DNA from: DASZIT01 sp036264255
GTDB lineage: Bacteria > Actinomycetota > Acidimicrobiia > Acidimicrobiales > RAAP-2
Length of the DNA: 64,000 bases
Assembly (NCBI GenBank): GCA_036264255.1
Contig: DATARI010000132.1
Span: 1-64,000 of the forward strand
Direction: 5' to 3'
Part shown: piece by piece, positions 7,808 through 16,274 of the stretch
Layout: every line of letters starts with the position of its first letter
Numbering within the stretch: position 1 is the first letter of the stretch
Notes under the pieces: model-generated
Database searches by the model: none
What the model was told of the DNA's origin: nothing
Seen by the model: only the letters and a program-made list of their open reading frames with translations
Made by a program: the position numbers and the translations under genes

Positions 7808-8680
7808 GTGCCCGACGACCCCGCCCCCTCTGCCCAACCGGCACCGCCCGCCCCCGAGCCGATGGCCGGGTTGCTGGCCCGACGGGTCGGGCCGGTGCTG
7901 ACCCTCACCATCGACCGGCCGGAGCGCCGGAATTCCATGACCTGGGAGGTGATCCGCGGGCTGCGCGACCATCTGGCCCACGCCAAGGCCGACCCGGCGG
8001 TCCGGGTGGTGGTGTTGGCCGGCAGCGGGGACCAGGCCTTCTGCGCCGGCGCCGACCTGTCGGGGATGGCCCCCGCTGATGCCGGGGGAGGCACCGACGC
8101 CTTCTTCGACCAGCACGCCGCCCGGGGATGGCTGGTCGACCTGTTCGAGGAGATGTGGCACCTGGGGAAGCCGACCATCGCCCGGGTCCAGGGATGGGCA
8201 CTGGCCGGGGGGTTCGGGCTGGCCCTGGCCTGCGACCTGGTGGTCGCCTCCGACGCCGCCCGGTTCGGCGCCCCCGAGCTGAACGTGGGCCTCTGGCCGT
8301 TCATGATCACCGTGCCGATGGTCCGGTCGATGCCCCCGAAGAAGGCCCTCGAACTGATGCTCACCAGCCGGGTGGTGGGGGCGGAGGAGGCCGATCGGAT
8401 CGGGTTCGTCACCCGGGTGGTTCCCCCTGACCAGCTGGACCAGGCGGTGGCCGAACTGGCGGCCACCCTGGCGTCGAAACCGCCCGGGGTGATGAGGCTG
8501 GGGCGCGAATCGTTCTACGCTGTGTGGGATTCGGCCGCCTCCGAGGCGTTGGCTCACCTGCACGCCATGCTGACTGTCACCAGTCAGACGGCGGAAGCGT
8601 CGGAGGGAATTGCCGCATTTATGGAGAAGCGATCGCCGGGGTGGCAGGTTCCCTCTGACCCCGGCGCCGAACCCAACTGA
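7808..8680 (+). CDS. Enoyl-CoA hydratase/isomerase family protein
   Basis: 290 residues with the crotonase fold. The CoA oxyanion loop is present (AGSGDQAFCAGADLSGM) and the second half of the active site reads ALAGGFGLALACDLVVAS then FGAPELNVGL. The Glu matching rat hydratase Glu164 is kept (APELNVG), but the one matching Glu144 is Gly (GGFGL), so a classical hydratase reaction is doubtful; isomerase, hydrolase or another crotonase chemistry is possible. GTG 7808 is preferred: TACCGT lies at 7796-7801, six bases upstream, giving a leaderless start. No beta-oxidation partners are adjacent; gmd follows after 20 bases. Confidence 0.86.
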   Translation: MPDDPAPSAQPAPPAPEPMAGLLARRVGPVLTLTIDRPERRNSMTWEVIRGLRDHLAHAKADPAVRVVVLAGSGDQAFCAGADLSGMAPADAGGGTDAFFDQHAARGWLVDLFEEMWHLGKPTIARVQGWALAGGFGLALACDLVVASDAARFGAPELNVGLWPFMITVPMVRSMPPKKALELMLTSRVVGAEEADRIGFVTRVVPPDQLDQAVAELAATLASKPPGVMRLGRESFYAVWDSAASEALAHLHAMLTVTSQTAEASEGIAAFMEKRSPGWQVPSDPGAEPN

Positions 8681-8700
8681 ACCCCGAGGAGACGCCCAGC

Positions 8701-9672
8701 ATGGCCAAACGAGCACTGATCACCGGTATCACCGGTCAGGACGGGTCATACCTGGCCGAGTTCCTGCTCGACCAGGGCTACGAGGTGTTCGGCATGGTGC
8801 GTCGGTCGAGCACGGTGAACTTCGAGCGGATCGCCCACATCCAGGATCGGATGACCCTGGTGCCCGGCGACCTCATCGACGAGGTGTCGATGTTCAACAT
8901 CCTCCGGGACCACCGGCCGAGCGAGGTCTACAACCTGGCCGCCCAGTCGTTCGTGCAGACATCGTGGAGCCAGCCGATGCTGACCGGGGAGACGACCGCC
9001 CTCGGGGTGACCCGGGTGCTCGACGCCATCCGGACCGTCGACCCGGAGATCCGCTTCTACCAGGCCAGCTCGTCGGAGATGTTCGGCAAGGTGCAGGAGG
9101 TCCCCCAGCGGGAGGCGACCCCGTTCTACCCCCGCAGCCCCTACGGGGTGGCCAAGGTCTACGGGCACTGGATCACCGTCAACTACCGGGAGAGCTACAA
9201 CCTCCACGCGTCGTCGGGGATCCTCTTCAACCACGAGTCGCCCCGCCGGGGCCTCGAGTTCGTCACCCGCAAGGTGACCAACGGCGTCGCCCGGATCAAG
9301 GCGGGCCTCGACGACCGGCTGGCCCTCGGCAACCTCGACGCCCAACGGGACTGGGGCTTCGCCGCCGACTACGTGCGGGCCATGTGGATGATGCTCCAGC
9401 AGGACCAGCCCGACGACTACGTGGTGGCCTCGGGGGAGACCCACTCGGTCAAAGAGCTGGTGCAGCTGGCCTTTTCCGCCGTCGATCTCGACTGGGAGAA
9501 GTATGTGGTCATTGACGAGCGCTTCCTGCGCCCCGCCGAGGTCGACCTGCTGGTCGGGGACCCGTCCAAGGCGGAGAAGGTGCTGGGTTGGCACCGCCAG
9601 ACCGACTTTGCCACCCTGGTGTCGATGATGGTGGAGTCCGACCTGGCGGCCGTGAAGAGCCAGCTGACCTGA
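8701..9672 (+). CDS. gmd: GDP-mannose 4,6-dehydratase
   Basis: 323 residues, the usual length or slightly short for the family. It converts GDP-D-mannose to GDP-4-keto-6-deoxy-D-mannose, the precursor of GDP-fucose, rhamnose and related deoxysugars. Evidence: NADP-binding GITGQDGSYLAEFLL at the N-terminus, the SSSEMFG catalytic segment, the YGVAKVYGHW YxxxK motif, and ILFNHESPRRGLEFVTRK, all typical of Gmd. A GAGGAG ribosome site precedes the ATG. No reductase or epimerase follows, so the next step must be encoded elsewhere. Confidence 0.96.
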   Translation: MAKRALITGITGQDGSYLAEFLLDQGYEVFGMVRRSSTVNFERIAHIQDRMTLVPGDLIDEVSMFNILRDHRPSEVYNLAAQSFVQTSWSQPMLTGETTALGVTRVLDAIRTVDPEIRFYQASSSEMFGKVQEVPQREATPFYPRSPYGVAKVYGHWITVNYRESYNLHASSGILFNHESPRRGLEFVTRKVTNGVARIKAGLDDRLALGNLDAQRDWGFAADYVRAMWMMLQQDQPDDYVVASGETHSVKELVQLAFSAVDLDWEKYVVIDERFLRPAEVDLLVGDPSKAEKVLGWHRQTDFATLVSMMVESDLAAVKSQLT

Positions 9673-9718
9673 CCGCCCGGTCGATGGGCAGCTTGCCCGG
9701 CGCACTGTCGAGGGTCCG

Positions 9719-10624
9719 ATGATGTTGACCGGGAACATCCACGCCGATCCGCTCGGCCTGTTGATCGCCTTCGGTGGCGGGATGCTGTCGTTCCTCTCCC
9801 CCTGCGTGCTCCCGCTGGTACCGGGTTACCTGTCGATGGTCTCGGGGCTGTCGGCCGCCGAGCTCGACTCCCTCCGGTTGTCGCCCCCGGTGCCGACCGG
9901 TCCGGCGGCCCTCCCGCCCCTGGTCCCCGCCTCCGGCAGCGGTGGGTCCGTTTCGGTGGCGACCGTCCCGTCCCCGGTGGCGGCGCCGACGGCCACCGAC
10001 CTCCGGGGCGAGCGGGCCCGGCTGCTGCGGGGGATCCTCCTGTTCATCGCCGGCTTCACCGTGGTGTTCACCATCCTCGGGGCCTCGGCGTCGGCCCTCG
10101 GCCACCTGTTCCACACCCATCTGCCCGAGCTCACCCGGCTGTCGGGCTATCTCATCGTGGCCTTCGGGCTGGTGCTGGTGGCGCTGGCCTCCGGGATCCG
10201 GCTGCCGGCGGCGGTGACCGGGGAACGCCGATTCCTCATCCGAACCTCACTGCTGGGGGCGTGGGCGCCCCCCATCATGGGTGCCGCCTTCGCGTTCGCC
10301 TGGACGCCCTGCATCGGGCCGATCCTCGGCAGCGTGCTCACCCTGGCCGCCGGCACCGGGGGGACCACCGCCGGCGGGATCGCCCTGCTGTTGGCCTACT
10401 CGCTGGGCCTCGGGGTGCCGTTCCTCCTCTTCGGCCTGGCCTTCGGGCGGATGACCGACCTGCTGGCCCGCTTCCGGGGGAAGCTGCGCTTCGTGGACCT
10501 GGTCGGGGGGGCGGTATTGATCGCCTTCGGCATCCTGCTCATCACCGGGAACGTCGATGTGATCTCCATCCATATCTCCAATTGGCTCCGCGACCTGCAC
10601 CTGGGCCGGCTGGCCACCAGCTGA
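9719..10624 (+). CDS. ccdA: CcdA-type cytochrome c biogenesis / thiol-reductant transporter
   Basis: 301 residues, about six membrane helices. It passes electrons across the membrane from cytoplasmic thioredoxin to extracytoplasmic thiol proteins. The two redox cysteines sit in membrane motifs, Cys29 in SFLSPCVLPLVPGYLS and about Cys198 in AFAWTPCIGPILGS. Between helix 1 and helix 2 is a Pro/Ala/Ser/Val-rich insert of about 50-60 residues that ordinary CcdA lacks. It leads the cytochrome c maturation locus and would reduce the TlpA/CcmG and CcmH proteins encoded downstream. Confidence 0.93.
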   Translation: MMLTGNIHADPLGLLIAFGGGMLSFLSPCVLPLVPGYLSMVSGLSAAELDSLRLSPPVPTGPAALPPLVPASGSGGSVSVATVPSPVAAPTATDLRGERARLLRGILLFIAGFTVVFTILGASASALGHLFHTHLPELTRLSGYLIVAFGLVLVALASGIRLPAAVTGERRFLIRTSLLGAWAPPIMGAAFAFAWTPCIGPILGSVLTLAAGTGGTTAGGIALLLAYSLGLGVPFLLFGLAFGRMTDLLARFRGKLRFVDLVGGAVLIAFGILLITGNVDVISIHISNWLRDLHLGRLATS

Positions 10625-10707
10625 GGCGCCCGGCCCGCCCCAGGTCGCCGCATTGTCGGCCCCCGCCTGGCCCGAGATGGCTGTCCCCCGTAGCATGAAC
10701 GGCGGTC

Positions 10708-11430
10708 ATGGCCCCGGCATCTGCTCCCTCCCCAGCTCCCAGCTCTGCCCTCTCGCTCCGTGACGTCGTCGCGCTCTCCGGGCGGTTTCCGCTGCTGGCC
10801 GGCGTCGACCTCGAGGTGGCGGTGGGGGAGACGGTCCTGATCGAAGGGCCGAACGGGGCGGGCAAGACCAGCCTGCTCCGGGTGGTCGCCGGTCTGGTCC
10901 CGGTCGCCTCCGGCCAGGCGACGGTGCTGGGTCTCGATCCGGTCCGCCACCGCACCGAGGTGCGCCGCCGGGTCGGGCTGCTCGCCCACGCCTCCCACCT
11001 CTACGACGACCTCAACGTGAGAGAGAACGTCCGGTTCGCGGTGAGGGCGGCGGGGGCCGACCCCTCCCGGATCGGGGATGCCTGCGAGCGGCTGGGACTG
11101 ACCGGGCGGCTGCTCCGCACCGGGGCGGCCAAACTCTCCGCCGGGCAACGGCGCCGGGTGGCGCTGGCGGTGCTGGTGGCCCGGGCCCCCGAGCTCTGGC
11201 TGCTCGACGAGCCCCACGCCGGCCTCGACGCCTCGGCCCGCACCCTGCTCAACGAGCTCATCGCCGAAGCCACCGCCAACGGGGCCACCGCCCTGGTGGC
11301 CTCCCACGAACCCGAGCTGGTGGCGTCGTTGGCCAACCGGTCGGTGACCATCACCGGGGGCCGGGTCACCGCCGAACGCCCGATCGTCACCACCGTGCAC
11401 CCGCCGGCGAGGATCATCCATGTGGCGTGA
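10708..11430 (+). CDS. ccmA: CcmA, ABC ATPase of the heme maturation complex
   Basis: 240 residues with all ABC motifs: Walker A GPNGAGKTS, signature LSAGQRRRVALA, Walker B LWLLDEPHAGLD and a switch His in VASHEPE. In System I it works with CcmB, CcmC and CcmD to release holo-CcmE. A TAGCAT -10 candidate lies at 10691-10696, so the unit may have its own promoter. It overlaps ccmB by 11 bases. Confidence 0.92.
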   Translation: MAPASAPSPAPSSALSLRDVVALSGRFPLLAGVDLEVAVGETVLIEGPNGAGKTSLLRVVAGLVPVASGQATVLGLDPVRHRTEVRRRVGLLAHASHLYDDLNVRENVRFAVRAAGADPSRIGDACERLGLTGRLLRTGAAKLSAGQRRRVALAVLVARAPELWLLDEPHAGLDASARTLLNELIAEATANGATALVASHEPELVASLANRSVTITGGRVTAERPIVTTVHPPARIIHVA

Positions 11431-12091
11431 CACCTTGTTGATGGCCGGCAAGGACCTCCGCATCGAAGCCCGGTCGCGGGTCGCCCTCAGCCAGGTGGCG
11501 CCGTTCGGGATCGTCGCCCTGGTGCTGTTCGCCTTCGCCCTCGGGCCCGACCGGGCGCCGATGGTCAAGGGCGCCCCCGGGCTGTTCTGGGTGGCGATGC
11601 TGTTCTCCTCGGTACTTGCCATCCAGCGGAGCGTCTCGGTGGAGGCGGTCGACGGCGCCCGCGACGGGCTGCGCCTCTCGGGGCTGGACCCGGCCGGCCA
11701 GTTCCTCGGGAAGACCCTGTCGGTGGCGGCGCAGCTGCTGGTGCTCGAGGTGGTCCTCGGGGTGGGAGTGGTGCTGCTCTACGGGGCCAGCATCTCCACC
11801 TTCTGGCTGATCGCGGTGTCCTGCCTGCTCGGGACCGTCGGCCTGGCGGCGGCCGGCACCCTCTACGGCGCCCTGTCGGCCGGCCTCCGGATCAAGGAGA
11901 CCCTGCTCCCCTTCCTGTTGCTGCCGGTGGTGGCCCCCGTGCTGCTGGCCGGCACCCGCATGTGGCAGGCTGCCCTCTCCGGCGGGACGCCGTCCAACGG
12001 CACGCCGTGGTTCCACCTCCTCATCGCCTTCGACGCCGTGTACCTGGCTCTCGGGGTGGTCGTGTACGGACCGATCCAGGAGACGGCGTGA
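11420..12091 (+). CDS. ccmB: CcmB, heme maturation ABC membrane subunit
   Basis: 223 residues, about six hydrophobic segments, matching CcmB in length. The N-terminal GKDLRIEARSRVALSQVAPF and the later LDPAGQFLGKTLSVAAQLL are typical of the family. It forms the membrane part of the CcmAB transporter. It starts inside ccmA and its stop overlaps the ccmC GTG (GTGA), so the block is translated as a coupled unit. Confidence 0.9.
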   Translation: MWRDTLLMAGKDLRIEARSRVALSQVAPFGIVALVLFAFALGPDRAPMVKGAPGLFWVAMLFSSVLAIQRSVSVEAVDGARDGLRLSGLDPAGQFLGKTLSVAAQLLVLEVVLGVGVVLLYGASISTFWLIAVSCLLGTVGLAAAGTLYGALSAGLRIKETLLPFLLLPVVAPVLLAGTRMWQAALSGGTPSNGTPWFHLLIAFDAVYLALGVVVYGPIQETA

Positions 12092-12936
12092 CAACGAACA
12101 CAGTGGTGCAATCCCCCCGGATGATCTGGACGACCCGGATCATCGGCATCCTCGCCCTGGTGGGGACCGCCTTCACCGTCTGGCTGGGCCTGTGGGTGAC
12201 GCCGCCCGACCGGACCCAGGGCGACCTGGTGCGGTTGGTCTACATCCACCCGGGGGTGGCCTGGGTGGCCCTGTACCTGGCCTTCGGGCTGGCCGCCGGG
12301 TGCAGCCTGCTGTATCTCTGGCCCCGGACCCGTTCGCTCTTCTGGGACCGGTTGGCCGCCGCCTCCGTCGAGGTCGGGGTGATCTTCAACGTCTGCACCT
12401 TGATCTCCGGATCGATCTGGGGCAAGCCGACCTGGGGGGTGTGGTGGGCCTGGGACGCCCGACTCACCAGCACCGCGGTGCTGCTGGTCCTGTTCCTCGG
12501 CTACCTGGCCCTCCGGCGGGTGCCGGCGGAGCCGGAGGTGCGGGCCCGGCGGAGTGCGTTCGCCGCCCTGTTCGCGGTGGTCGACGTACCCATCGTCCAC
12601 TTCTCCGTGGTGTGGTGGAAGACGCTCCACCAGGGGGCCACCGTGCTCAACGCCAACCTGTCGCCCACCATCCACGGTTCGATGGCCTGGACGCTGCTGC
12701 TGGGGTTCGTCGCCCTGACCCTCGCCTTCGTCTGGATGCTCCTGGTGCGCTATCGGATCGGGGCGCTGGAGGACTACCTCGGCTCCGGCGAACTGGACAT
12801 GGCCCTCCTCGAGCGACAGTCGGAAGGGGCGGTGGCCGAGACGGCGCCCGACCCCCTCGCCCCGGTGGGCGACGGCCGGGCTCCGGTTCCGGCCGAGGCG
12901 CCCCGCCAGCCGGCTCCGGCCGAGGTGTCCCGATGA
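12088..12936 (+). CDS. ccmC: CcmC, heme-handling membrane protein
   Basis: 282 residues. The tryptophan-rich heme-handling WWD motif is clear (WGKPTWGVWWAWDARLTS), flanked by the expected heme-ligand histidines in YIHPGVAWVALY and in the VVWWKTLHQGATV segment. CcmC loads heme onto CcmE on the outer face. A C-terminal extension of about 40 residues rich in Ala, Pro and Glu follows the last helix. GTG 12088 overlaps the ccmB stop. Confidence 0.93.
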   Translation: MTTNTVVQSPRMIWTTRIIGILALVGTAFTVWLGLWVTPPDRTQGDLVRLVYIHPGVAWVALYLAFGLAAGCSLLYLWPRTRSLFWDRLAAASVEVGVIFNVCTLISGSIWGKPTWGVWWAWDARLTSTAVLLVLFLGYLALRRVPAEPEVRARRSAFAALFAVVDVPIVHFSVVWWKTLHQGATVLNANLSPTIHGSMAWTLLLGFVALTLAFVWMLLVRYRIGALEDYLGSGELDMALLERQSEGAVAETAPDPLAPVGDGRAPVPAEAPRQPAPAEVSR

Positions 12937-13085
12937 GGTACGTGGTTTCCGGGTACACGGTGGTGCTCGCCATCCTCTTCCTCTACGGCTTGCAGCTGCT
13001 GTGGCGCCGGCGCCGGCTCAACCGGCTGGTCGCCGACGTCGAGCGCTCGGCCGCCGGTGACCGACCCGACCCGGGGGCCGAGTGA
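12933..13085 (+). CDS. ccmD: CcmD-like small membrane protein
   Basis: 50 residues, starting at ATG 12933 within the ccmC stop (ATGA) and ending in the ccmE start (GTGA). One hydrophobic helix (YTVVLAILFLYGLQLLW) is followed by RRRRLNRLV, the single-span layout of CcmD, which helps free holo-CcmE from the CcmABC complex. Sequence is too short for certainty; size, topology and exact position carry the call. Confidence 0.8.
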   Translation: MRYVVSGYTVVLAILFLYGLQLLWRRRRLNRLVADVERSAAGDRPDPGAE

Positions 13086-13564
13086 CCACCGCCCCGGTGG
13101 TGACCGGGACCCCACCTGCCGCCCGTTCGGTAACCACCTCGCGGGCCAAGAGCCATCGGCTCCGCTACGCCACCGTCGGGCTGGTGCTGGTCGGGGCGTT
13201 CGCCTTCTTGCTGGTGAAGGGGCTGAGCAGCGCCATCAACTTCTACCTGCCGGTGGACCAGGCCCTCCACCAGCAGTCCAGCCTCGGGGGCCAGACCTTC
13301 AACCTCGAGGGGCTGGTCGAGCCGGGTTCCATCCAGTCCACGTCCAAGGGGGTGAACTTCACCCTCACCGCCGGCGGGGATTCGATGCGGGTGGTCAACA
13401 CCGGCAGCCCGCCCCAGCTGTTCCAGAAGAACATCCCGGTGATCGCGGTCGGCCACCTGTCGGGCGGCACCTTCGTCTCGAATCAGATCCTGGTCAAGCA
13501 CTCGGCGAACTACATCGCCGCCAACCCGGGGCGGGTGACGGCCCCGAACGGGAGCAAGCGATGA
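13082..13564 (+). CDS. ccmE: CcmE heme chaperone
   Basis: 160 residues: an N-terminal anchor helix (LRYATVGLVLVGAFAFLLV) and an outer OB-fold domain. The heme-attaching HxxxY motif is present as VKHSANY near the C-terminus (His about 141), preceded by the usual HLSGGTFVSNQILVKH block. It carries heme from CcmC to CcmF. The histidine form is the classical one. A very short open frame (13561-13620) between this gene and ccmF is probably not a gene. Confidence 0.93.
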   Translation: MTTAPVVTGTPPAARSVTTSRAKSHRLRYATVGLVLVGAFAFLLVKGLSSAINFYLPVDQALHQQSSLGGQTFNLEGLVEPGSIQSTSKGVNFTLTAGGDSMRVVNTGSPPQLFQKNIPVIAVGHLSGGTFVSNQILVKHSANYIAANPGRVTAPNGSKR

Positions 13565-13616
13565 CCGGCCGACTCTGGCGACATCTGACCGGCGGGTCCG
13601 CGGCCGGATCGGCACG

Positions 13617-15722
13617 GTGAACGCCGCCTTCGGCAACACCGGTGTGCTCCTGGGGTTCACCGCCGCGGTGGTGGGGGTGATCGTCCTCGCCGTCGGGCTG
13701 GCCAAGGGCCGCGCCTCGCTCGTCCGAGCCGGGCAGATCTACGCGCCGGTGGTGCTGGTCGGCGGCCTGATCGCCACCGTGGCCATGGAGCACGCCCTCC
13801 TCACCCACGACTTCTCCCTCGCATTCGTGGCCGAGAACAACAGCCGGGAGACCCCGCTGCTGTACTCGATCGGGGGCATGTGGTCGGCCCTGTCGGGGTC
13901 GATCCTGTTGTGGGGCCTGATCCTCGGCGGCTACGCCACCGCCATGGTCTGGCGGTTCCGGCGGCGGGCAGCCGAGCCGCTGGTGGCGTGGGCCACCCTG
14001 GTCGTCTACGTGGTGGCGGCGTTCTTCTTCGGCCTGATGCTCCACGTCACCAACCCGTTCCTGCACGTGGTCGGGAAGATCCCGGTGGACGGCGCCGGCC
14101 CCAACTCCCTGCTGCAGGACAACCCCCTCGAAGTCATCCATCCCCCCTTGCTGTATCTCGGCTTCGTCGGCTTCACCCTCCCTTTCGCCTTCGCCATCGG
14201 CTCGCTGGTCACCGGCCGTCTCGACAGCTCCTGGCAGCGGGAGACCCGCCGCTGGACCCTGTTCGCCTGGACCTTCCTCACCGCCGGCATCGTCCTCGGT
14301 GCCCTCTGGTCCTACCAGGTGTTGGGGTGGGGTGGCTTCTGGGCCTGGGACCCGGTGGAGAACGCCTCGTTCCTGCCCTGGCTGGTCGGGACCGCCTACC
14401 TCCACTCGGTGATGGTCCAAGAGCGCCGGGGCCTGCTCCGGATCTGGAACCTGGCCCTGGTCATCTCCACCTTCAGCCTGACCATCCTCGGCACCTTCCT
14501 CACCCGGTCCGGGGTGATCCAGTCGGTCCACGCCTTCTCCAACTCGACCATCGGGCCGTTGCTGCTCGGCTTCTTCGGCCTCGTCCTGGTCACCGGCTTC
14601 GGGCTGATCGCCTGGCGGGGGGACAACCTGCGGTCGGCCGGGGGGATCGACTCGCCGATCAGCCGGGAGGGGGCGTTCTTGGCCAACAACCTGCTGTTCG
14701 TGGCGTTCGCCTTCGTGGTCCTGTTGGTGACGGTCTTCCCCCTCCTCTACGAGGCCCTCAACGGCGGTCGGCAGATCACCGTCGGGGCCCCCTACTTCAA
14801 CCGGCTGGTCATCCCGATCGCCCTCGGGCTGCTGTTCCTGATGGCGGTGGCTCCCGCCCTCCCGTGGCGGAAGACGTCGATCGAGGTCATGCGCGGGCGA
14901 CTGGCGGTACCGGCGGTAGTGGCGGTGCTGGTGGTGGTCGGGTGCGTGCTCGGCGGGGTGAAGGGGATCGAACCGTTGGCCGCCTTCGGCTTGGGCGCCT
15001 TTGCCGCCGCCTCCGCCGGCCGGGCGTTGGCCCTGTCGGTACGGCTGTCGTGGCGGGGCGCCCGGCTGTCGGGAGCGTCGCCGGCCCGTTCGGTGCTGGC
15101 CGGGTGGCGGGGGTTCGTCGGGCGGGCCAACGGCGGCATGGTCGTCCACATCGGGGTGGTGATCATCGCGGTCGGGATGGCGGCGGCCACCGCCTTCGGG
15201 CACCGGACCGAGGTGGCGCTGTCCCCGGGGCAGTCGGCCACCTTCGCCGGACACCGGATCCAGTTCGTCGGGACCCGGACGCTGAAGACGGCGTCCCGGT
15301 CCGCCTTCCAGGCGGTGCTCAAAGTGGACGGCGGAGGAAGCTACCTCCCGGCCATCACCCAGTTCGGGGCCGGGAGCCAGGACGTCGGCACGCCGGCCAT
15401 CGACGCCAGCTGGCGGGACGACGTCTACCTGACCATCGACGCCACCGCCACCTCCGGATCGCAACTGACCTTCGGGGTGGTCGTCCAACCGCTGGTGATG
15501 TGGTTGTGGGTGGGCGGCGCCCTGCTGGTGTTCGGCTCGGTGCTCTCGGCGGTTCCCGGTCGGCGCCGCCGTCCGACCGACCCGGTGTCCGCGGTGCCTG
15601 ATTCGGTGGCTTCGGAGAACGGGTCCGAGCCATCGGCTCCGGTCGGCGCGGAAGTCGGCGTAGACGGCGGACCCGGAAGCTTGCCGGAACCCGATCCCGA
15701 GCCGGTCCCGGTCGGGAACTAG
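13617..15722 (+). CDS. ccmF: CcmF, cytochrome c heme lyase membrane subunit
   Basis: 701 residues with about 14-15 membrane segments. The WWD heme motif reads WGGFWAWDPVENASFLPW (about residues 239-256), and a large C-terminal extracytoplasmic portion follows, as in CcmF. It forms the ligation machine with CcmH and attaches heme to CxxCH motifs of apocytochromes. The C-terminal tail after the last helix is Pro/Ser/Glu rich. GTG 13617 is the first good start after ccmE. Confidence 0.94.
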   Translation: MNAAFGNTGVLLGFTAAVVGVIVLAVGLAKGRASLVRAGQIYAPVVLVGGLIATVAMEHALLTHDFSLAFVAENNSRETPLLYSIGGMWSALSGSILLWGLILGGYATAMVWRFRRRAAEPLVAWATLVVYVVAAFFFGLMLHVTNPFLHVVGKIPVDGAGPNSLLQDNPLEVIHPPLLYLGFVGFTLPFAFAIGSLVTGRLDSSWQRETRRWTLFAWTFLTAGIVLGALWSYQVLGWGGFWAWDPVENASFLPWLVGTAYLHSVMVQERRGLLRIWNLALVISTFSLTILGTFLTRSGVIQSVHAFSNSTIGPLLLGFFGLVLVTGFGLIAWRGDNLRSAGGIDSPISREGAFLANNLLFVAFAFVVLLVTVFPLLYEALNGGRQITVGAPYFNRLVIPIALGLLFLMAVAPALPWRKTSIEVMRGRLAVPAVVAVLVVVGCVLGGVKGIEPLAAFGLGAFAAASAGRALALSVRLSWRGARLSGASPARSVLAGWRGFVGRANGGMVVHIGVVIIAVGMAAATAFGHRTEVALSPGQSATFAGHRIQFVGTRTLKTASRSAFQAVLKVDGGGSYLPAITQFGAGSQDVGTPAIDASWRDDVYLTIDATATSGSQLTFGVVVQPLVMWLWVGGALLVFGSVLSAVPGRRRRPTDPVSAVPDSVASENGSEPSAPVGAEVGVDGGPGSLPEPDPEPVPVGN

Positions 15723-15728
15723 GGGCGG

Positions 15729-16274
15729 GTGATGGGAAGCCACCGGGCCCGCTGGATCGGGATCACCGTGCTCGTCGTCGCGGCGGGACTCATCGCCGTC
15801 CTTGCCAGCCGCCCGTCGGCCTCGGTGGCCTCGGTGCAGAGCCCGCTGGTGGGCCACCCCGCCCCCGCCATCACCGGCACCACCTTCGCCGGCTCGGACG
15901 TCAGCGTCCCCACCGCCCCCGGTCACTTCGTGGTATTGAACTTCTTCGCCAGCTGGTGTGTCCCCTGCCAACAGGAGGGCCCCTCCCTGGTGGCCTTCCA
16001 GTTCGAGCACCAACAGGCCGGCGACGCGTCGATGATCAGCGTGGTGTTCGGTGACACCCTGTCGGCGGCCCGGTCATACCAGACCACCCTCGGCGTCAAC
16101 TGGCCGACCCTCACCGATGCCCAGGGGAAACTGGCGTTGGCCTACGGGGTCAGCGACCGGCCGACCACCTTCGTGATCGCCCCCGACGGGCGGGTGGCCG
16201 CCTACATCGTCGGGGCGGTGACGGCCAAGGACCTCGACAGGGTGATCGCGGCGGCGAAGGCGACCCACGCGTGA
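15729..16274 (+). CDS. ccmG: TlpA/CcmG-type membrane-anchored thioredoxin
   Basis: 181 residues: an N-terminal membrane anchor (IGITVLVVAAGLIAVLA) then an outer thioredoxin fold with the active site NFFASWCVPCQQEGPSL (Cys77, Cys80). In System I it reduces the apocytochrome or CcmH disulfide using electrons from CcdA. It lies six bases after ccmF and overlaps the next gene by four bases. ResA/TlpA naming would be equally defensible; the Ccm context favours CcmG. Confidence 0.88.
   Translation: MMGSHRARWIGITVLVVAAGLIAVLASRPSASVASVQSPLVGHPAPAITGTTFAGSDVSVPTAPGHFVVLNFFASWCVPCQQEGPSLVAFQFEHQQAGDASMISVVFGDTLSAARSYQTTLGVNWPTLTDAQGKLALAYGVSDRPTTFVIAPDGRVAAYIVGAVTAKDLDRVIAAAKATHA

Noticed and set aside
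13561..13620. Twenty-codon frame between ccmE and ccmF
   Set aside because: Too short, no recognisable product; at most a translation-coupling device.
13494..16013. Very long minus-strand frame opposite ccmF
   Set aside because: It reads Gly/Asp/His/Arg-rich nonsense opposite a clear CcmF and CcmG; a GC-bias shadow.
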